DNA of 39,213 nucleotides from Ichthyobacteriaceae bacterium (GTDB lineage Bacteria; Bacteroidota; Bacteroidia; Flavobacteriales; JADGDT01): NCBI GenBank assembly GCA_023145615.1, contig JAGLDK010000041.1, positions 1 to 39,213 of the forward strand, read 5' to 3'. Shown piece by piece: positions 7,716 to 16,850 of this stretch (position 1 is its first letter; each line of letters starts with the position of its first letter). The notes under the pieces were generated by a model. It saw only the letters and a program-made list of their open reading frames with translations, ran no database searches and was not told where the DNA came from. The position numbers and the translations under genes were made by a program.

Positions 7716-8381
7716 ATGATTAAAGCAGAAAATATTAATAAATACTATGGCGATTTACATGTACTTAAAAATGTAAGTGTAGATATTAAAGAAGGAGAAA
7801 TAGTATCGGTGGTTGGAAAATCGGGTGCAGGAAAAACTACTTTATTGCAGATTTTAGGTACGCTTGATGTGCTTGATAAATCGAAGGATACATCGTTAAT
7901 TATAAATGGAGAAAAAATTGATGGGTTAGGGGATAAGGCTTTGTCTAAATTCAGAAATAAAAACATTGGATTTATATTTCAGTTTCATCAATTATTACCT
8001 GAGTTTACTGCTTTCGAAAATGTTTGTATTCCGGGATATATTGCTCGTAATAAAGATATAGATGTTCAGAAAAGAGCTAAGGAATTATTAGAGTTTTTAA
8101 ATTTAGGACACCGATTAAATCATAAACCAAACGAATTATCAGGTGGAGAGCAACAAAGAGTTTCTGTAGCTCGTGCGTTAATTAATAATCCGTCGGTAGT
8201 TTTTGCCGATGAGCCATCTGGAAATTTAGATTCTCAACATGCCGATGAATTACACAAATTGTTTTTTCAGTTAAGAGACGAATTTGGACAAACTTTTGTT
8301 ATTGTAACTCATAATAAAGAATTAGCAGATATGGCTGATAGAAAACTTGTTATGCAAGATGGGAAAATAATAAGTCAGTAA
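7716..8381 (+). CDS. LolD-like ABC transporter ATP-binding protein
   Basis: A single ABC ATPase domain of 222 codons including the stop. Walker [11 protein letters not shown]-loop [12 protein letters not shown], signature LSGGEQQR, Walker [13 protein letters not shown] and the switch His in VTHNKEL are all present. The [16 protein letters not shown] and DEPSGNLD segments are characteristic of the LolD/MacB-type (MetN-FtsE-LolD) subgroup, which in LolCDE extracts lipoproteins from the inner membrane. No permease gene is adjacent; in Bacteroidota the LolE-like permease is often elsewhere. The track begins at TTG 7710; the ATG at 7716 ([12 protein letters not shown]) is preferred. A LolD role is likely but not proven, because related exporters share these motifs. 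Confidence 0.85.
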   Translation: MIKAENINKYYGDLHVLKNVSVDIKEGEIVSVVGKSGAGKTTLLQILGTLDVLDKSKDTSLIINGEKIDGLGDKALSKFRNKNIGFIFQFHQLLPEFTAFENVCIPGYIARNKDIDVQKRAKELLEFLNLGHRLNHKPNELSGGEQQRVSVARALINNPSVVFADEPSGNLDSQHADELHKLFFQLRDEFGQTFVIVTHNKELADMADRKLVMQDGKIISQ

Positions 8382-8393
8382 ATAGTTCAATAC

Positions 8394-8502
8394 TCTGTTA
8401 AATTGTCAATTTAATACTCTAAAATCAGTAATATAAAATAGTTATAGATTTTTTTATGCTTGAATTTACTAATGTACAGTGTTTTACGTCAGAAGTAACG
8501 GG
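8394..8502 (+). repeat. Intergenic repeat copy A (about 110 bases)
   Basis: One of four diverged copies of the same intergenic sequence. It starts with TCTGTTAAATT, carries the core TTTAATACTCTAAAA and GTAATATAAAA, then a T run followed by TGCTTGA, and ends in TAACGGGCTATTATA. The ends are imperfect inverted repeats. It lies directly 3' of the lolD-like gene and fills most of the 290-base gap before the DUF1847 gene. No ORF is present. Confidence 0.6.
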
Positions 8503-8671
8503 CTATTATAGTTGTTAATATACCAAATACGTAGCATTATTATTGTTGCAGTAAAACATAGTCAACCAAACTTGTTTTAACTATGCACAAATAATTAAGT
8601 ATTTAAATATTCGTAATTATAAAAAATATCATCAAAATAAAATTAAAAACAACAACAATAAATTATAGTAG

Positions 8672-9142
8672 ATGAATAAATTATACGATAAAAAGTTTCG
8701 TAAAATAATGCAAGTTAATTACGACTATACAAGTATGAGTGCTAACAGAATTGAGGAAATTAGAAACTTTGCTCGTGGTGCCGATTTTAAAAGTATAGGT
8801 ATAGCGTATTGTATTACTTTTTCTCATGAAGCTGAGGTGTTGAAAAATTATTTATCAAAAGATTTTAATGTTCATTTGGTGCATTGCAAATATGGTAGAA
8901 TCCCGGTTAAAGATATAATTGGAGGTACTGCCCGAAGAGTTAGTTGTAATCCTGCTGGACAAGCCGAATTTTTAAATGATAAAGATACCGAATTAAATAT
9001 TTCGATGGGTTTATGTGTTGGTCATGATATGATTTTTAGTAAAGTATCGGAAGGTTTGGTTACTAATCTTTTTGATAAAGATTTTACAAATAATAACAAT
9101 ATTGAAACTGCTATAAACGAAGTGGAAAGAGAATTGTATTAG
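8672..9142 (+). CDS. DUF1847 family predicted metal-binding protein
   Basis: The 156-residue soluble protein matches the DUF1847 pattern: RIEEIRNFARGADFKSIGIAYC, a central VHLVHCKYGRIPV, RVSCNPAGQAEFLN and the hallmark ELNISMGLCVGHDMIF. Four cysteines (in AYC, VHC, VSC and GLC) and the GHD histidine are candidate metal ligands. The N-terminal Cys-rich segment that many family members carry is missing, so this is a shorter form. Function is unknown. It is monocistronic, between repeat copy A and a strong terminator, with an ATG start and no Shine-Dalgarno. Confidence 0.8.
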   Translation: MNKLYDKKFRKIMQVNYDYTSMSANRIEEIRNFARGADFKSIGIAYCITFSHEAEVLKNYLSKDFNVHLVHCKYGRIPVKDIIGGTARRVSCNPAGQAEFLNDKDTELNISMGLCVGHDMIFSKVSEGLVTNLFDKDFTNNNNIETAINEVERELY

Positions 9143-9199
9143 TTTTTTTGTGCAGTTGCTAAATAGTTATTGTGCTTTATTAGTTGAAAAGAAGAAAGT

Positions 9200-9252
9200 A
9201 AAAACACCTATAAATAAAATTATTGATGATAGTTTTATTTATAGGTGTTTTT
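9200..9252. terminator. Strong terminator after the DUF1847 gene
   Basis: A perfect 20-bp stem (9200-9219 with 9233-9252) closes a 13-base loop. Its outer ends are A5 and T5 runs, so it can act in either direction; only the left gene needs it here. Confidence 0.88.
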
Positions 9253-9314
9253 ATTTACAATAATATTTTGTGTAAATGTTTGAGTATTTGAGTAATCATT
9301 AAGTTAAAATTTTA

Positions 9315-9341
9315 TTGCTTGAATCTTTATTACTAAATTTG
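9315..9341 (+). promoter_or_regulatory. Possible promoter for uvrA
   Basis: TAAATTTG (9334-9341) fits the -7 consensus TAnnTTTG and lies 25 bases before the preferred uvrA ATG. The nearest TTG (9315-9317) is only 16 bases away, shorter than the usual 19, so the upstream element is doubtful. Confidence 0.35.
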
Positions 9342-9366
9342 TTAATTGATTTTTTCGAAAATAATT

Positions 9367-12192
9367 ATGGCAAAAATAGAAGAGAAGATAGAAGTTTTTG
9401 GAGCAAGGGTTCATAACTTAAAAAATATAGACGTTTCAATTCCGCGCGATAAATTGGTAGTTATTACTGGTTTAAGTGGTAGTGGAAAATCGTCGTTGGC
9501 ATTTGATACAATTTATGCAGAAGGACAACGTAGGTATATTGAAACTTTTTCGGCTTATGCACGACAGTTTTTAGGTGGATTAGAGCGCCCAGATGTTGAT
9601 AAAATTGAAGGATTAAGTCCTGTGATTTCAATTGAACAGAAAACTACAAGTAAAAGTCCACGAAGTACAGTTGGTACTATTACTGAGGTTTACGATTTTT
9701 TACGATTATTATATGCCAGAGTTGCCGATGCATACTCGTATAATACTGGAGAAAAAATGGTTCAATATACCGATGAGCAAATTGCGGATTTAATAAAAAG
9801 CGATTATGATGATCAGAAAATATTGGTACTTGCACCTGTTATAAAATCGAGAAAAGGACATTACAGAGATCTTTTCGAAAATATATCGAAACAAGGATTT
9901 TTGCGTGTTAGAGTTGATGGAGAAATTATGGAAGTTACTCCAGGTATGAAGGTTAATAGGTATCAAAATCATGATATTGAAATTGTTATTGATAGACTTG
10001 TTATTAAAGAAGATATTGATACCCGATTAAGCGAAACCATTAGTACAGCAATGTATCATGGCGAAAATATTATGATGGTTACTGATGTTGATAATAAAAA
10101 ACCACGTTATTTTTCTCGTAGTTTAATGTGTCCTACAACCGGAATTGCATATCCAAATCCCGAGCCAAATACATTTTCGTTTAACTCTCCGAAAGGAGCT
10201 TGTCAAACTTGTAATGGATTAGGAACTACAAAAGAAGTTTCTTTAATTAAAATTATTCCAGACGATTCTTTATCAATAAAACAAGGAGGAATTGCACCTA
10301 TTGGTGAACAGAAAAAATCGTGGATTTTTACTCAATTAGCCATAATTGGAGAGAAGTATAATTTTACATTATCAACACCTATAAAAGATATTCAGAAAGA
10401 AGCCATGAATATTATTTTATACGGAGGAGATGAAAAGTTTTCGGTTGTAAAAGATAATATAGGTATTACAAAACATTATCATATAGACTTTGAAGGAATA
10501 ACTAATTTTATAAAAAATCAGTACGAAGAAAGTAATTCGTCATCAATAAAAAGATGGGCCGATGAGTTTATGTTAAATTCTGTTTGCCCAACCTGTAAAG
10601 GTCATAGACTTCAGAAAGAAGCATTGAATTTTAAAATTGATAATAAAAATATTTCGGAAGTTGCAAAGTTAGATATATCGGATTTAATAACTTTTTTTGA
10701 TAATATAGATAGTAAGTTTTCTGAAAGACAACGTATTATTGCCACCGAAATAATAAAGGAAATACAAGATAGACTATCGTTTTTAATTGATGTTGGACTT
10801 GATTATTTGGCATTAGATAGAAGTAGTAAAACTCTTTCGGGAGGGGAGGCACAGCGTATTAGACTTGCAACTCAAATTGGATCTCAACTTGTTGGAGTGC
10901 TGTATATTTTAGATGAGCCAAGTATTGGTTTGCATCAAAGAGATAATGTTAGACTTATTGATTCGTTAAAAAAACTAAGAGATGTAGGTAATTCGGTTAT
11001 TGTAGTTGAGCACGATAAAGATATGATTGAACAAGCCGATTTTGTACTTGATATAGGGCCTGGAGCTGGACGTTTTGGAGGAGAAATTGTAAGCGAAGGT
11101 ACACCTGCAGAAATAAAAGCATCGAATACACAAACGGCTAATTACCTAAATGGAACTAAGAAAATTGAAGTTCCGAAAGTAAGAAGAGAAGGAAACGGAA
11201 AGGTTTTATCTATAAAAGGAGCAAACGGAAATAATCTTAAAAATGTTTCGGTTGATTTTCCTTTAGGAAAACTTATTGTTGTTTCTGGAGTTTCGGGTTC
11301 GGGTAAATCAACTTTAATTAACGAAACTTTATATCCTATTTTAAACCACTACTTTTTTAGAGCGGTAAAAAAACCAATGGAATATAAATCTATTGAAGGT
11401 TTAGATAATATTGATAAAGTAATTGCAATAGATCAAAGTGCTATTGGAAGAACTCCACGCTCAAATCCGGCAACATATACAGGTGTTTTATCCGAAATAC
11501 GTTCGTTATTTGCCAAAGTTCCAGAGGCGTTAATTAGAGGTTATAAGCCAGGACGTTTTTCTTTTAACGTAAAAGGAGGACGTTGTGAAACTTGTCAGGG
11601 AGCAGGAATTAGAGTTATTGAAATGAACTTTATGCCCGATGTGCATGTTGAATGCGAAACTTGTAGAGGAAAACGATTTAACAGAGAAACTCTTGAAATT
11701 AGATATAAAGGAAAATCAATTTCCGATATACTTGATATGACAATTAATCAGGCTGTTAAATTTTTTGAGCATATACCAAAAATATTCCGCAAACTTAAAA
11801 CTTTGCAAGATGTTGGTTTGGGATATATTACACTTGGGCAACAGTCAACCACGTTATCGGGTGGAGAAGCACAGCGTATAAAACTGGCTACCGAACTATC
11901 GAAAAAAGATACAGGAAACACTTTTTATATTTTAGATGAACCAACTACGGGTTTACATTTCGAAGATATTAGAGTGCTTATGGAGGTTATACAAACACTT
12001 GTTGATAAAGGAAATTCGGTAATTGTAATTGAGCATAATTTAGATGTAATTAAACTTGCCGATTATGTTATTGATATTGGCCCTGAAGGTGGAAAAGGTG
12101 GAGGAGAAGTTGTTGCCGTAGGTACTCCTGAAGAAGTTGTAGCAAAAGGAAAAGGTTTTACTGCTCCATTTTTAAAAGAGGAATTGTTGTAA
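9367..12192 (+). CDS. uvrA: Excinuclease ABC subunit A
   Basis: UvrA is the damage-sensing ATPase of nucleotide excision repair. With the ATG at 9367 ([20 protein letters not shown]) it has 941 residues, the family norm; the track start at TTG 9346 adds seven unlikely residues. Two ABC modules are complete: Walker [15 protein letters not shown] and [10 protein letters not shown], signatures [13 protein letters not shown] and [13 protein letters not shown], Walker [10 protein letters not shown] and LDEPTTGLH. The second zinc module (CETCQGAG ... CETCRGKRF) is intact. The first one reads CPTTG ... CQTC, so one of its usual four cysteines is threonine. A further CPTCKGHRL motif lies in the insertion region. 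It appears monocistronic. Confidence 0.98.
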   Translation: MAKIEEKIEVFGARVHNLKNIDVSIPRDKLVVITGLSGSGKSSLAFDTIYAEGQRRYIETFSAYARQFLGGLERPDVDKIEGLSPVISIEQKTTSKSPRSTVGTITEVYDFLRLLYARVADAYSYNTGEKMVQYTDEQIADLIKSDYDDQKILVLAPVIKSRKGHYRDLFENISKQGFLRVRVDGEIMEVTPGMKVNRYQNHDIEIVIDRLVIKEDIDTRLSETISTAMYHGENIMMVTDVDNKKPRYFSRSLMCPTTGIAYPNPEPNTFSFNSPKGACQTCNGLGTTKEVSLIKIIPDDSLSIKQGGIAPIGEQKKSWIFTQLAIIGEKYNFTLSTPIKDIQKEAMNIILYGGDEKFSVVKDNIGITKHYHIDFEGITNFIKNQYEESNSSSIKRWADEFMLNSVCPTCKGHRLQKEALNFKIDNKNISEVAKLDISDLITFFDNIDSKFSERQRIIATEIIKEIQDRLSFLIDVGLDYLALDRSSKTLSGGEAQRIRLATQIGSQLVGVLYILDEPSIGLHQRDNVRLIDSLKKLRDVGNSVIVVEHDKDMIEQADFVLDIGPGAGRFGGEIVSEGTPAEIKASNTQTANYLNGTKKIEVPKVRREGNGKVLSIKGANGNNLKNVSVDFPLGKLIVVSGVSGSGKSTLINETLYPILNHYFFRAVKKPMEYKSIEGLDNIDKVIAIDQSAIGRTPRSNPATYTGVLSEIRSLFAKVPEALIRGYKPGRFSFNVKGGRCETCQGAGIRVIEMNFMPDVHVECETCRGKRFNRETLEIRYKGKSISDILDMTINQAVKFFEHIPKIFRKLKTLQDVGLGYITLGQQSTTLSGGEAQRIKLATELSKKDTGNTFYILDEPTTGLHFEDIRVLMEVIQTLVDKGNSVIVIEHNLDVIKLADYVIDIGPEGGKGGGEVVAVGTPEEVVAKGKGFTAPFLKEELL

Positions 12193-12211
12193 TAGTTAAC
12201 TACTCCAATAC

Positions 12212-12328
12212 TCCGTTAAATTATTAATTTAATACTTTAAAAAAAATAAGCAATATATTAAATAGTTGTAGCTTTTTTTACACTTGATTTTTGCTGATAT
12301 ATAATGTTTTATAAAAGAAAGTATCGGA
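12212..12328 (+). repeat. Intergenic repeat copy B (about 117 bases)
   Basis: Same family as the copies at 8394, 19591 and 32744. It begins TCCGTTAAATTATTAATT, continues TTTAATACTTTAAAA, has a T7 run followed by ACACTTGATTTTTG, and ends TATCGGACAATTATATTG. The terminal TCCGTTA and TATCGGA are inverted with one mismatch. It lies just 3' of uvrA and before the terminator at 12357. Confidence 0.6.
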
Positions 12329-12356
12329 CAATTATATTGTATAATTCTATAAAATA

Positions 12357-12407
12357 TAGGCACAAAAAAGTGGTTTACTTATATGTAAACCACTTTTTTT
12401 GTGCCTA
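12357..12407. terminator. Terminator after uvrA
   Basis: The arms TAGGCAC-A6-GTGGTTTAC (12357-12378) and GTAAACCAC-T7-GTGCCTA (12385-12407) pair with one bulged T around a 6-base loop. The rest of the 376-base gap before the next gene holds repeat copy B and AT-rich sequence with no clear signal. Confidence 0.75.
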
Positions 12408-12568
12408 ATATTTAGGGTTTTAGTATAAGATATTTTATAGTTGAGTTATTGGTAGAGTATTTTTTATATATTTAATAAGGATTAAAATTTAGTATTAATT
12501 TTAATCCTTAAATTATTTTGTAAAACATCTTTAAAGCATTTGTTTTTAAAGAAATAAAACTACTGTGT

Positions 12569-13279
12569 ATGAATAATGAAGAAGAGAAAATACACTCAAA
12601 ATTTGAGCAAAAAGATTGGAGTGATATTAAATCGAATGATTCTTGGGCAATTTTTAAAATTATGTCGGAGTTTGTTGATGGGTTTGAAAAGATGGCACGT
12701 ATAGGGCCTTGTGTAACAATATTTGGGTCGGCACGTACAAAAAAAGATCATCCTGATTATAAATTAGCCGAAGAAATAGGATATACACTTACTCAAAAAG
12801 GATTCGGAATTATTACTGGTGGTGGCCCTGGAATAATGGAAGCAGGAAATAAAGGAGCATATTTAGGAGGAGGAACTTCGGTAGGATTAAATATTGAATT
12901 GCCTTTTGAACAACATTTTAACGAGTATGTTGATTCGGATAAAAACATTGAATTCGATTACTTTTTTGTTAGAAAGGTAATGTTTATGAAATACTCTCAA
13001 GGATTTGTGGTTATGCCAGGTGGTTTTGGTACTATGGATGAATTTTTTGAAGCTATTACTTTAATTCAAACCAAAAAAATAGGAAAATTTCCGATAATAT
13101 TAGTTGGCTCTAAATTTTGGGGAGGATTAATTGAATGGATAAAATCAACTGTTATGAGTGAGTACAGCAATATTAATTCGGAAGATTTAGATTTAATAAG
13201 TGTTGTTGATACTCCGGGAGAGGTGCTGAAGGTAATAGAAGAATTTTATCGTAAGTATAATTTATCTCCAAATTTTTAA
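12569..13279 (+). CDS. LOG-family (TIGR00730-type) Rossmann-fold protein
   Basis: The 236-residue protein carries both hallmark motifs of the LOG/lysine-decarboxylase-like family, GGGPGIMEAGNKGA and PGGFGTMDE, plus FGSART and the nucleotide-binding GLNIELPFEQ. Characterised relatives hydrolyse nucleoside 5'-monophosphates (cytokinin-type N6-modified AMP or purine nucleotides) to base and ribose 5-phosphate. The conserved Arg and Glu of the active site appear present (VRKVMFM and GTMDEFFE). The true substrate in bacteria of this group is not established. ATG start; no partner gene. The accessory island begins directly after its stop. Confidence 0.88.
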   Translation: MNNEEEKIHSKFEQKDWSDIKSNDSWAIFKIMSEFVDGFEKMARIGPCVTIFGSARTKKDHPDYKLAEEIGYTLTQKGFGIITGGGPGIMEAGNKGAYLGGGTSVGLNIELPFEQHFNEYVDSDKNIEFDYFFVRKVMFMKYSQGFVVMPGGFGTMDEFFEAITLIQTKKIGKFPIILVGSKFWGGLIEWIKSTVMSEYSNINSEDLDLISVVDTPGEVLKVIEEFYRKYNLSPNF

Positions 13280-13323
13280 TACTTATATAACAAGTTGTGC
13301 TTAATGCAAAAAAAGCAAATAAA

Positions 13324-14053
13324 ATGACAGAAATAGAATTATTAGTAGATTTTCATAAAAATGCTGAAAGACAAGGTCCAGGTAGTTTTATTGAAACAAT
13401 GAAGGCATTAAATTTAATAGGAGTGGACAAAAAAGAAGCACTAAAAATAGCAGATATTGGTTGTGGTTCAGGTGCTCATACAATTGCTCTTGCTCAGAAT
13501 ACAAATGGACAAATTACAGCAGTAGATTTATTTTCGGAATTCTTAGAAAAATTTAGGACTAAACAATAGAATAACAACACTTAAAAAATCAATGGAAGAT
13601 TTACCTTTTGGTAATGAAGAGTTTGATATAATTTGGTCAGAAGGAGCAATTTATAATATGGGGTTTGAAAAGGGGGTAAAAGAGTGGAAGGATTATTTAA
13701 AAGCAGGTGGATATTTGGCAGTAAGTGAAATAACTTGGATTACAAATTCAAGACCATATGAAATTGAAGAACACTGGAATAATGAATATCCTGAAATTGA
13801 CATAGCATCTAATAAAATTAAAATTTTAGAACAAAACGGATTTTCCCCTATTGGTTATTTTGTTTTGCCCGAAAGAAGTTGGATTAATAATTATTATCAG
13901 CCAATAGAGGAGCGCATTGATAGTTTCCTGAAAAAGCATAGTAATTCAGAGATTGCAAAAAGCATTGTTGATGGTGAAATAGAGGAGATTAGAAAATACA
14001 AAAAGTATAAAGATTTTTTTAGTTATGGATTTTATATTGCTAAGAAAATATAG
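13324..14053 (+). pseudogene. Class I SAM-dependent methyltransferase, frameshifted
   Basis: Two ORFs in different frames together make one methyltransferase. The first (from ATG 13324, MTEIELLVDFHKNAERQGPG) holds the SAM-binding motif IADIGCGSGAHTIALAQ and stops at 13569. The second, open upstream to about 13556 as LGLNNRITTLKKSMEDLPF, carries FDIIWSEGAIYNMGFEKGV and the conserved C-terminal half. At the joint (EFLEKF then LGLNNRI) I would expect several more residues. The loss of about 20 bases between short A/T-rich repeats would explain both the shortening and the frame change. The substrate is unknown. The gene is probably inactive unless the reading is a sequencing error. The track start at GTG 13297 lies in the cassette border and is rejected. 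Confidence 0.8.
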
Positions 14054-14083
14054 ATATAATTATTCAAAATAATTTGACGAATT

Positions 14084-15151
14084 ATGGAACTGGAAGATTT
14101 AGGATACAATGAAGATTTAGAAAATTATAGAAAAGACCAAGGCTTTGATTCATTTGAAGTTGGACGTATTATTTCTGAACATAAAGAAAGATACATTGTG
14201 AAAACGGCTGACAAGGAAAGAGAAGGTGAAATACTTGGTAATATGCGTTATTCAGCTAATAACAGGTCTGATTTTCCAGCAGTTGGCGATTGGGTTGCGA
14301 TTTCTGAATATGATGACGACAAAGTTCTTATTCATTCCGTTTTTCCAAGAAAAACCATTCTTGAACGACAAGCAGTAGGGAAGCAGGGAGAAAAACAAAT
14401 TATAGCAACTAATATTGATTTTGCTTTTATAGTGCAAGCAGTTGATAGAGATTTCAACATCAATCGAATAGAAAGGTATTTGACTATTTGTAATACATCT
14501 AATGTAAAACCAATTATCATTTTAAATAAGATTGACCTTATCGAAGATTCCGAATTAAAAAAGATAATTGAAAATGTTGAAGATAGAATAAAACAAGTTC
14601 CTATTATTATAATAAGTAATGAAACTCTAATTGGTATTGATAATTTAAAAGGAAATATACTAAAAGGTAAAACTTATTGCTTATTAGGTTCGTCAGGAGT
14701 CGGGAAATCAACGATTCTAAACAATCTTTCGGGAAAAGAGCTAATGAAAACAAATACAATTAGTTCAAGTGCAAATAGAGGGCGACACGTTACAACTCAT
14801 AGAGAATTATTAGTTCTTGAAAATGGAGGAATATTAATTGATAATCCTGGAATGAGAGAAATTGGGGTTGTAGATTCAGTAGATGGATTAGAAATTACAT
14901 TTGAAACAATTGTAGAAATATCAAAGGAGTGTAAATTTAACGATTGTTCACATACAACAGAAATAGGTTGTGCTATTTTATCAGCCTTGGAAAGTGGGGA
15001 AATAGACAAATCATCATATGAAAATTATTTGAAAATGGGACGAGAAAATGACCATTATGAATCTACGATTGCAGAAAGAAGAAAGAAAGATAAGGATTTT
15101 GGAAAAATGGTAAATAAAGCAATTAAAAATAAAAACAGAAACAAGCACTAA
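14084..15151 (+). CDS. rsgA: RsgA/YjeQ-type circularly permuted GTPase
   Basis: RsgA releases assembly factors from the maturing 30S ribosomal subunit. The domain order is OB-fold (about 20-95), permuted GTPase with G4 ILNKIDLI before G1 GSSGVGKST and G3 DNPGM, and a C-terminal zinc domain CKFNDCSHTTEIGCAI. At 355 residues with a longer N-terminus (MELEDLGYNEDLENYRKDQGFDSFEVGRI), it belongs to the longer RsgA-like group often found beside a shorter housekeeping copy. It sits 30 bases after the broken methyltransferase and one base before the first palindrome, so it is probably cassette cargo. A housekeeping rsgA elsewhere in the genome would be expected but cannot be seen here. Confidence 0.88.
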   Translation: MELEDLGYNEDLENYRKDQGFDSFEVGRIISEHKERYIVKTADKEREGEILGNMRYSANNRSDFPAVGDWVAISEYDDDKVLIHSVFPRKTILERQAVGKQGEKQIIATNIDFAFIVQAVDRDFNINRIERYLTICNTSNVKPIIILNKIDLIEDSELKKIIENVEDRIKQVPIIIISNETLIGIDNLKGNILKGKTYCLLGSSGVGKSTILNNLSGKELMKTNTISSSANRGRHVTTHRELLVLENGGILIDNPGMREIGVVDSVDGLEITFETIVEISKECKFNDCSHTTEIGCAILSALESGEIDKSSYENYLKMGRENDHYESTIAERRKKDKDFGKMVNKAIKNKNRNKH

Positions 15152-15350
15152 GCACAACGTTTTGGCTATAAAGTCGTGTGTGGGACTTAAAAAAAAATAT
15201 CTTCCGAGTTAGCACATGGCAAAGCCAAAATTGTTTACTTAAATTTCTTTTTCGAAAGTAAATGATTTTGACTTTGCGAACTTCATAAATATGTATAAAT
15301 TTTCAAGCTTAAGCTAAACCCCACACATGCTTTATGAACCTTTGTTAGGC
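15152..15350. repeat. Two-tier imperfect palindrome 1, attC-like
   Basis: The outer arms (15152-15184 and 15319-15350) share TTTGGCTATAAAG...GTGTGGG against CCCCACACATGCTTTATGAACC. The inner arms (15219-15240 and 15256-15277) pair over 22 bases with three mismatches around a 15-base loop. The left end is GCACAAC and the right end GTTAGGC. It has no coding potential and lies between the rsgA stop and the convergent nuclease-like gene. It could fold as a large cruciform in single-stranded DNA or act as a terminator. Confidence 0.6.
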
Positions 15351-15357
15351 ACTGGCT

Positions 15358-16632
15358 TTAGCTGTGAGTTTCATATTTTAAATCTCTGAATTTAGTGGTC
15401 ATTTTTTTTATGAATTTTTCAATATTTCCAATTCCCCAATTCCTTGCAATGTAATACCCCTTGTCTTTAAAAATTAACTCAGGCTCATTATTAACCCGAT
15501 ATTTACTATACTTAGTTTCTGTTTCTGTCATTTCCTCAGCAAGCTTAATTAATAGGAAACTACAAGATTTATCTTTTCTAAGAAAATCAAATACTTCATC
15601 ATTAATCAACCCGTTTTTCTCAAGAGTTTTTACTGTAGAATAACCAATATCTGATTTTTTAATCTTATCTGCCTCTATTTTATCATTGAATTTTATAGAA
15701 TAAAGACTCCTATCTTTATTACCTTTTGATAGATTTGACAATGCAGTTGTAGCGTTATCTCTAGTATCTTTTTCTTGTTCAGGATCAGAACTTATTGCAT
15801 ATAATGTTGCAAGTATTAGCTTTTGATTTTTTTTCCAGAATTTGGTTAAAAGATTTCTTTCATCTGTACCTAATGCCATAATAAGTCCTTGTTTATATTC
15901 TTCATCATCTTTTTCCATTGTTGGTTGACTTAAAGACTGAAGATATTCTTTTATTATAAATTTTGTTTTTTCTGTAATGTTTCTGTTTAATGCTGGTTCA
16001 AGAATAAAATCAACAATTGATTGATAATTTATTTGAATATAATCATTACAGCTACATTCAGGTTCTTCTAATTCCATCAACTCTAAGCTAGAAATAGGGG
16101 TAAGAAACACATAAAGATTTATATCATTTATCTCTTTTATGCTTTCGTAGTAATCGTAATATTTTGTTGTTTGATCACTATGCTCCTTTGTTCCAACTTT
16201 ATTTTCAATTATTAACTTTATCTTCTTTGTGAATTCAAGATATTTAATAGTAAATTCAACATAAATATCTAATCTACCTACTCCCTTTATGCTTCTCTCA
16301 GTTTCAACATATATACTTTCTAATTCGTAGTCTGATACGATTATTGAGTCATATAGCTCTTTGTACCGGACTAATTGTTTTTCTTTACTATAGATGACAA
16401 TAAGTTCAAGAAGTTTCTTTACAGAGTAGTCTTGTAACAAGTGACTTTCCTTGTTGTTTAAAATCCAAGCAATAAAACTACTATGGGCTAACTCTTTTCT
16501 ACTACACCCAATTATTTCGGGTAAAGACTTTGTATGGTAATAGTTCTCAAGTTTTCTTATGTTTTCATCATTATTGAAGAGTCTTATTTCTCGACGGAGT
16601 TCTTCAATACTTATTTCGTCAAATTCACTCAT
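15358..16632 (-). CDS. PD-(D/E)XK nuclease superfamily protein (PDDEXK_4-like)
   Basis: The N-terminal part has the PDDEXK_4-type signature ELAHSSFIAWILNN followed by a nuclease core: GRLDIYVEF supplies the Asp, and KLIIENKVGTKEHSDQTTKYYDYY supplies the E-x-K pair and the trailing Gln/Tyr helix. The C-terminal half (about 240-425) is not recognised. Such proteins occur in accessory and defence-associated loci, but no partner gene is present. The track start at 16671 (MYSLCCAQANEKH) is encoded by the arm of palindrome 2, so I place the start at the ATG at 16632 (MSEFDEISIEELRREIRLF), giving 424 residues. It is oriented opposite to rsgA. Confidence 0.7.
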   Translation of the reverse strand: MSEFDEISIEELRREIRLFNNDENIRKLENYYHTKSLPEIIGCSRKELAHSSFIAWILNNKESHLLQDYSVKKLLELIVIYSKEKQLVRYKELYDSIIVSDYELESIYVETERSIKGVGRLDIYVEFTIKYLEFTKKIKLIIENKVGTKEHSDQTTKYYDYYESIKEINDINLYVFLTPISSLELMELEEPECSCNDYIQINYQSIVDFILEPALNRNITEKTKFIIKEYLQSLSQPTMEKDDEEYKQGLIMALGTDERNLLTKFWKKNQKLILATLYAISSDPEQEKDTRDNATTALSNLSKGNKDRSLYSIKFNDKIEADKIKKSDIGYSTVKTLEKNGLINDEVFDFLRKDKSCSFLLIKLAEEMTETETKYSKYRVNNEPELIFKDKGYYIARNWGIGNIEKFIKKMTTKFRDLKYETHS

Positions 16633-16651
16633 GTGTTTTTCATTTGCTTGT

Positions 16652-16773
16652 GCACAACAAAGGCTATACATAATTTGGGAAATGTACTAATATTGAAGAC
16701 TGTAGCATTAATCAAAATTAGTGATAAATTGAAAATTAATCATTTCAAAATCCCAAACTACACATAGCCAAAC
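16652..16773. repeat. Imperfect palindrome 2, related to palindrome 1
   Basis: GCACAAC-AAAGGCTATACATAATTTGGGA on the left pairs with TCCCAAACTACACATAGCCAAAC on the right, with a second tier AAATG/CATTT inside. Its minus-strand GGTTTGGCTATGTGT resembles GTTTTGGCTATAAAG of palindrome 1, so it appears to be an inverted, shorter member of the same family. Its outer right end is degenerate. Confidence 0.5.
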
Positions 16774-16790
16774 CGATATTTTAAAAAAAG

Positions 16791-16843
16791 ATGAGGTTTT
16801 ATATTGATGTTTCATGTGTTGGAACATCAATATAAAACCTCAT
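16791..16843 (-). terminator. Strong terminator of the BaiN-like operon
   Basis: A perfect 21-bp stem (16791-16811 with 16823-16843) closes an 11-base loop. On the minus strand it is followed by C then a T7 run, the expected form for stopping the leftward flavoprotein/lipoprotein transcript. Confidence 0.88.
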
Positions 16844-16850
16844 TACTTTT

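Larger units (their letters stand above)
13294..16773. mobile_element. Putative cassette-type accessory island
   Basis: Between the LOG gene and the BaiN-like gene lie three accessory genes separated and bordered by related large palindromes (15152-15350 and 16652-16773). The left edge carries GTTGTGC (13294-13300). Its exact complement GCACAAC opens both palindromes, and the first palindrome closes with GTTAGGC, which fits the integron core-site pattern GTTRRRY. The arrangement resembles gene cassettes with attC sites. No integrase is in the window and the sites are not canonical, so the mechanism is inference. Confidence 0.35.

Noticed and set aside
15152-15350. Riboswitch or ordinary terminator
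   Set aside because: The element lies between convergent gene ends, is related to a second palindrome, and its two-tier arms and end motifs fit a recombination-site-like palindrome better. A side role as terminator is possible.
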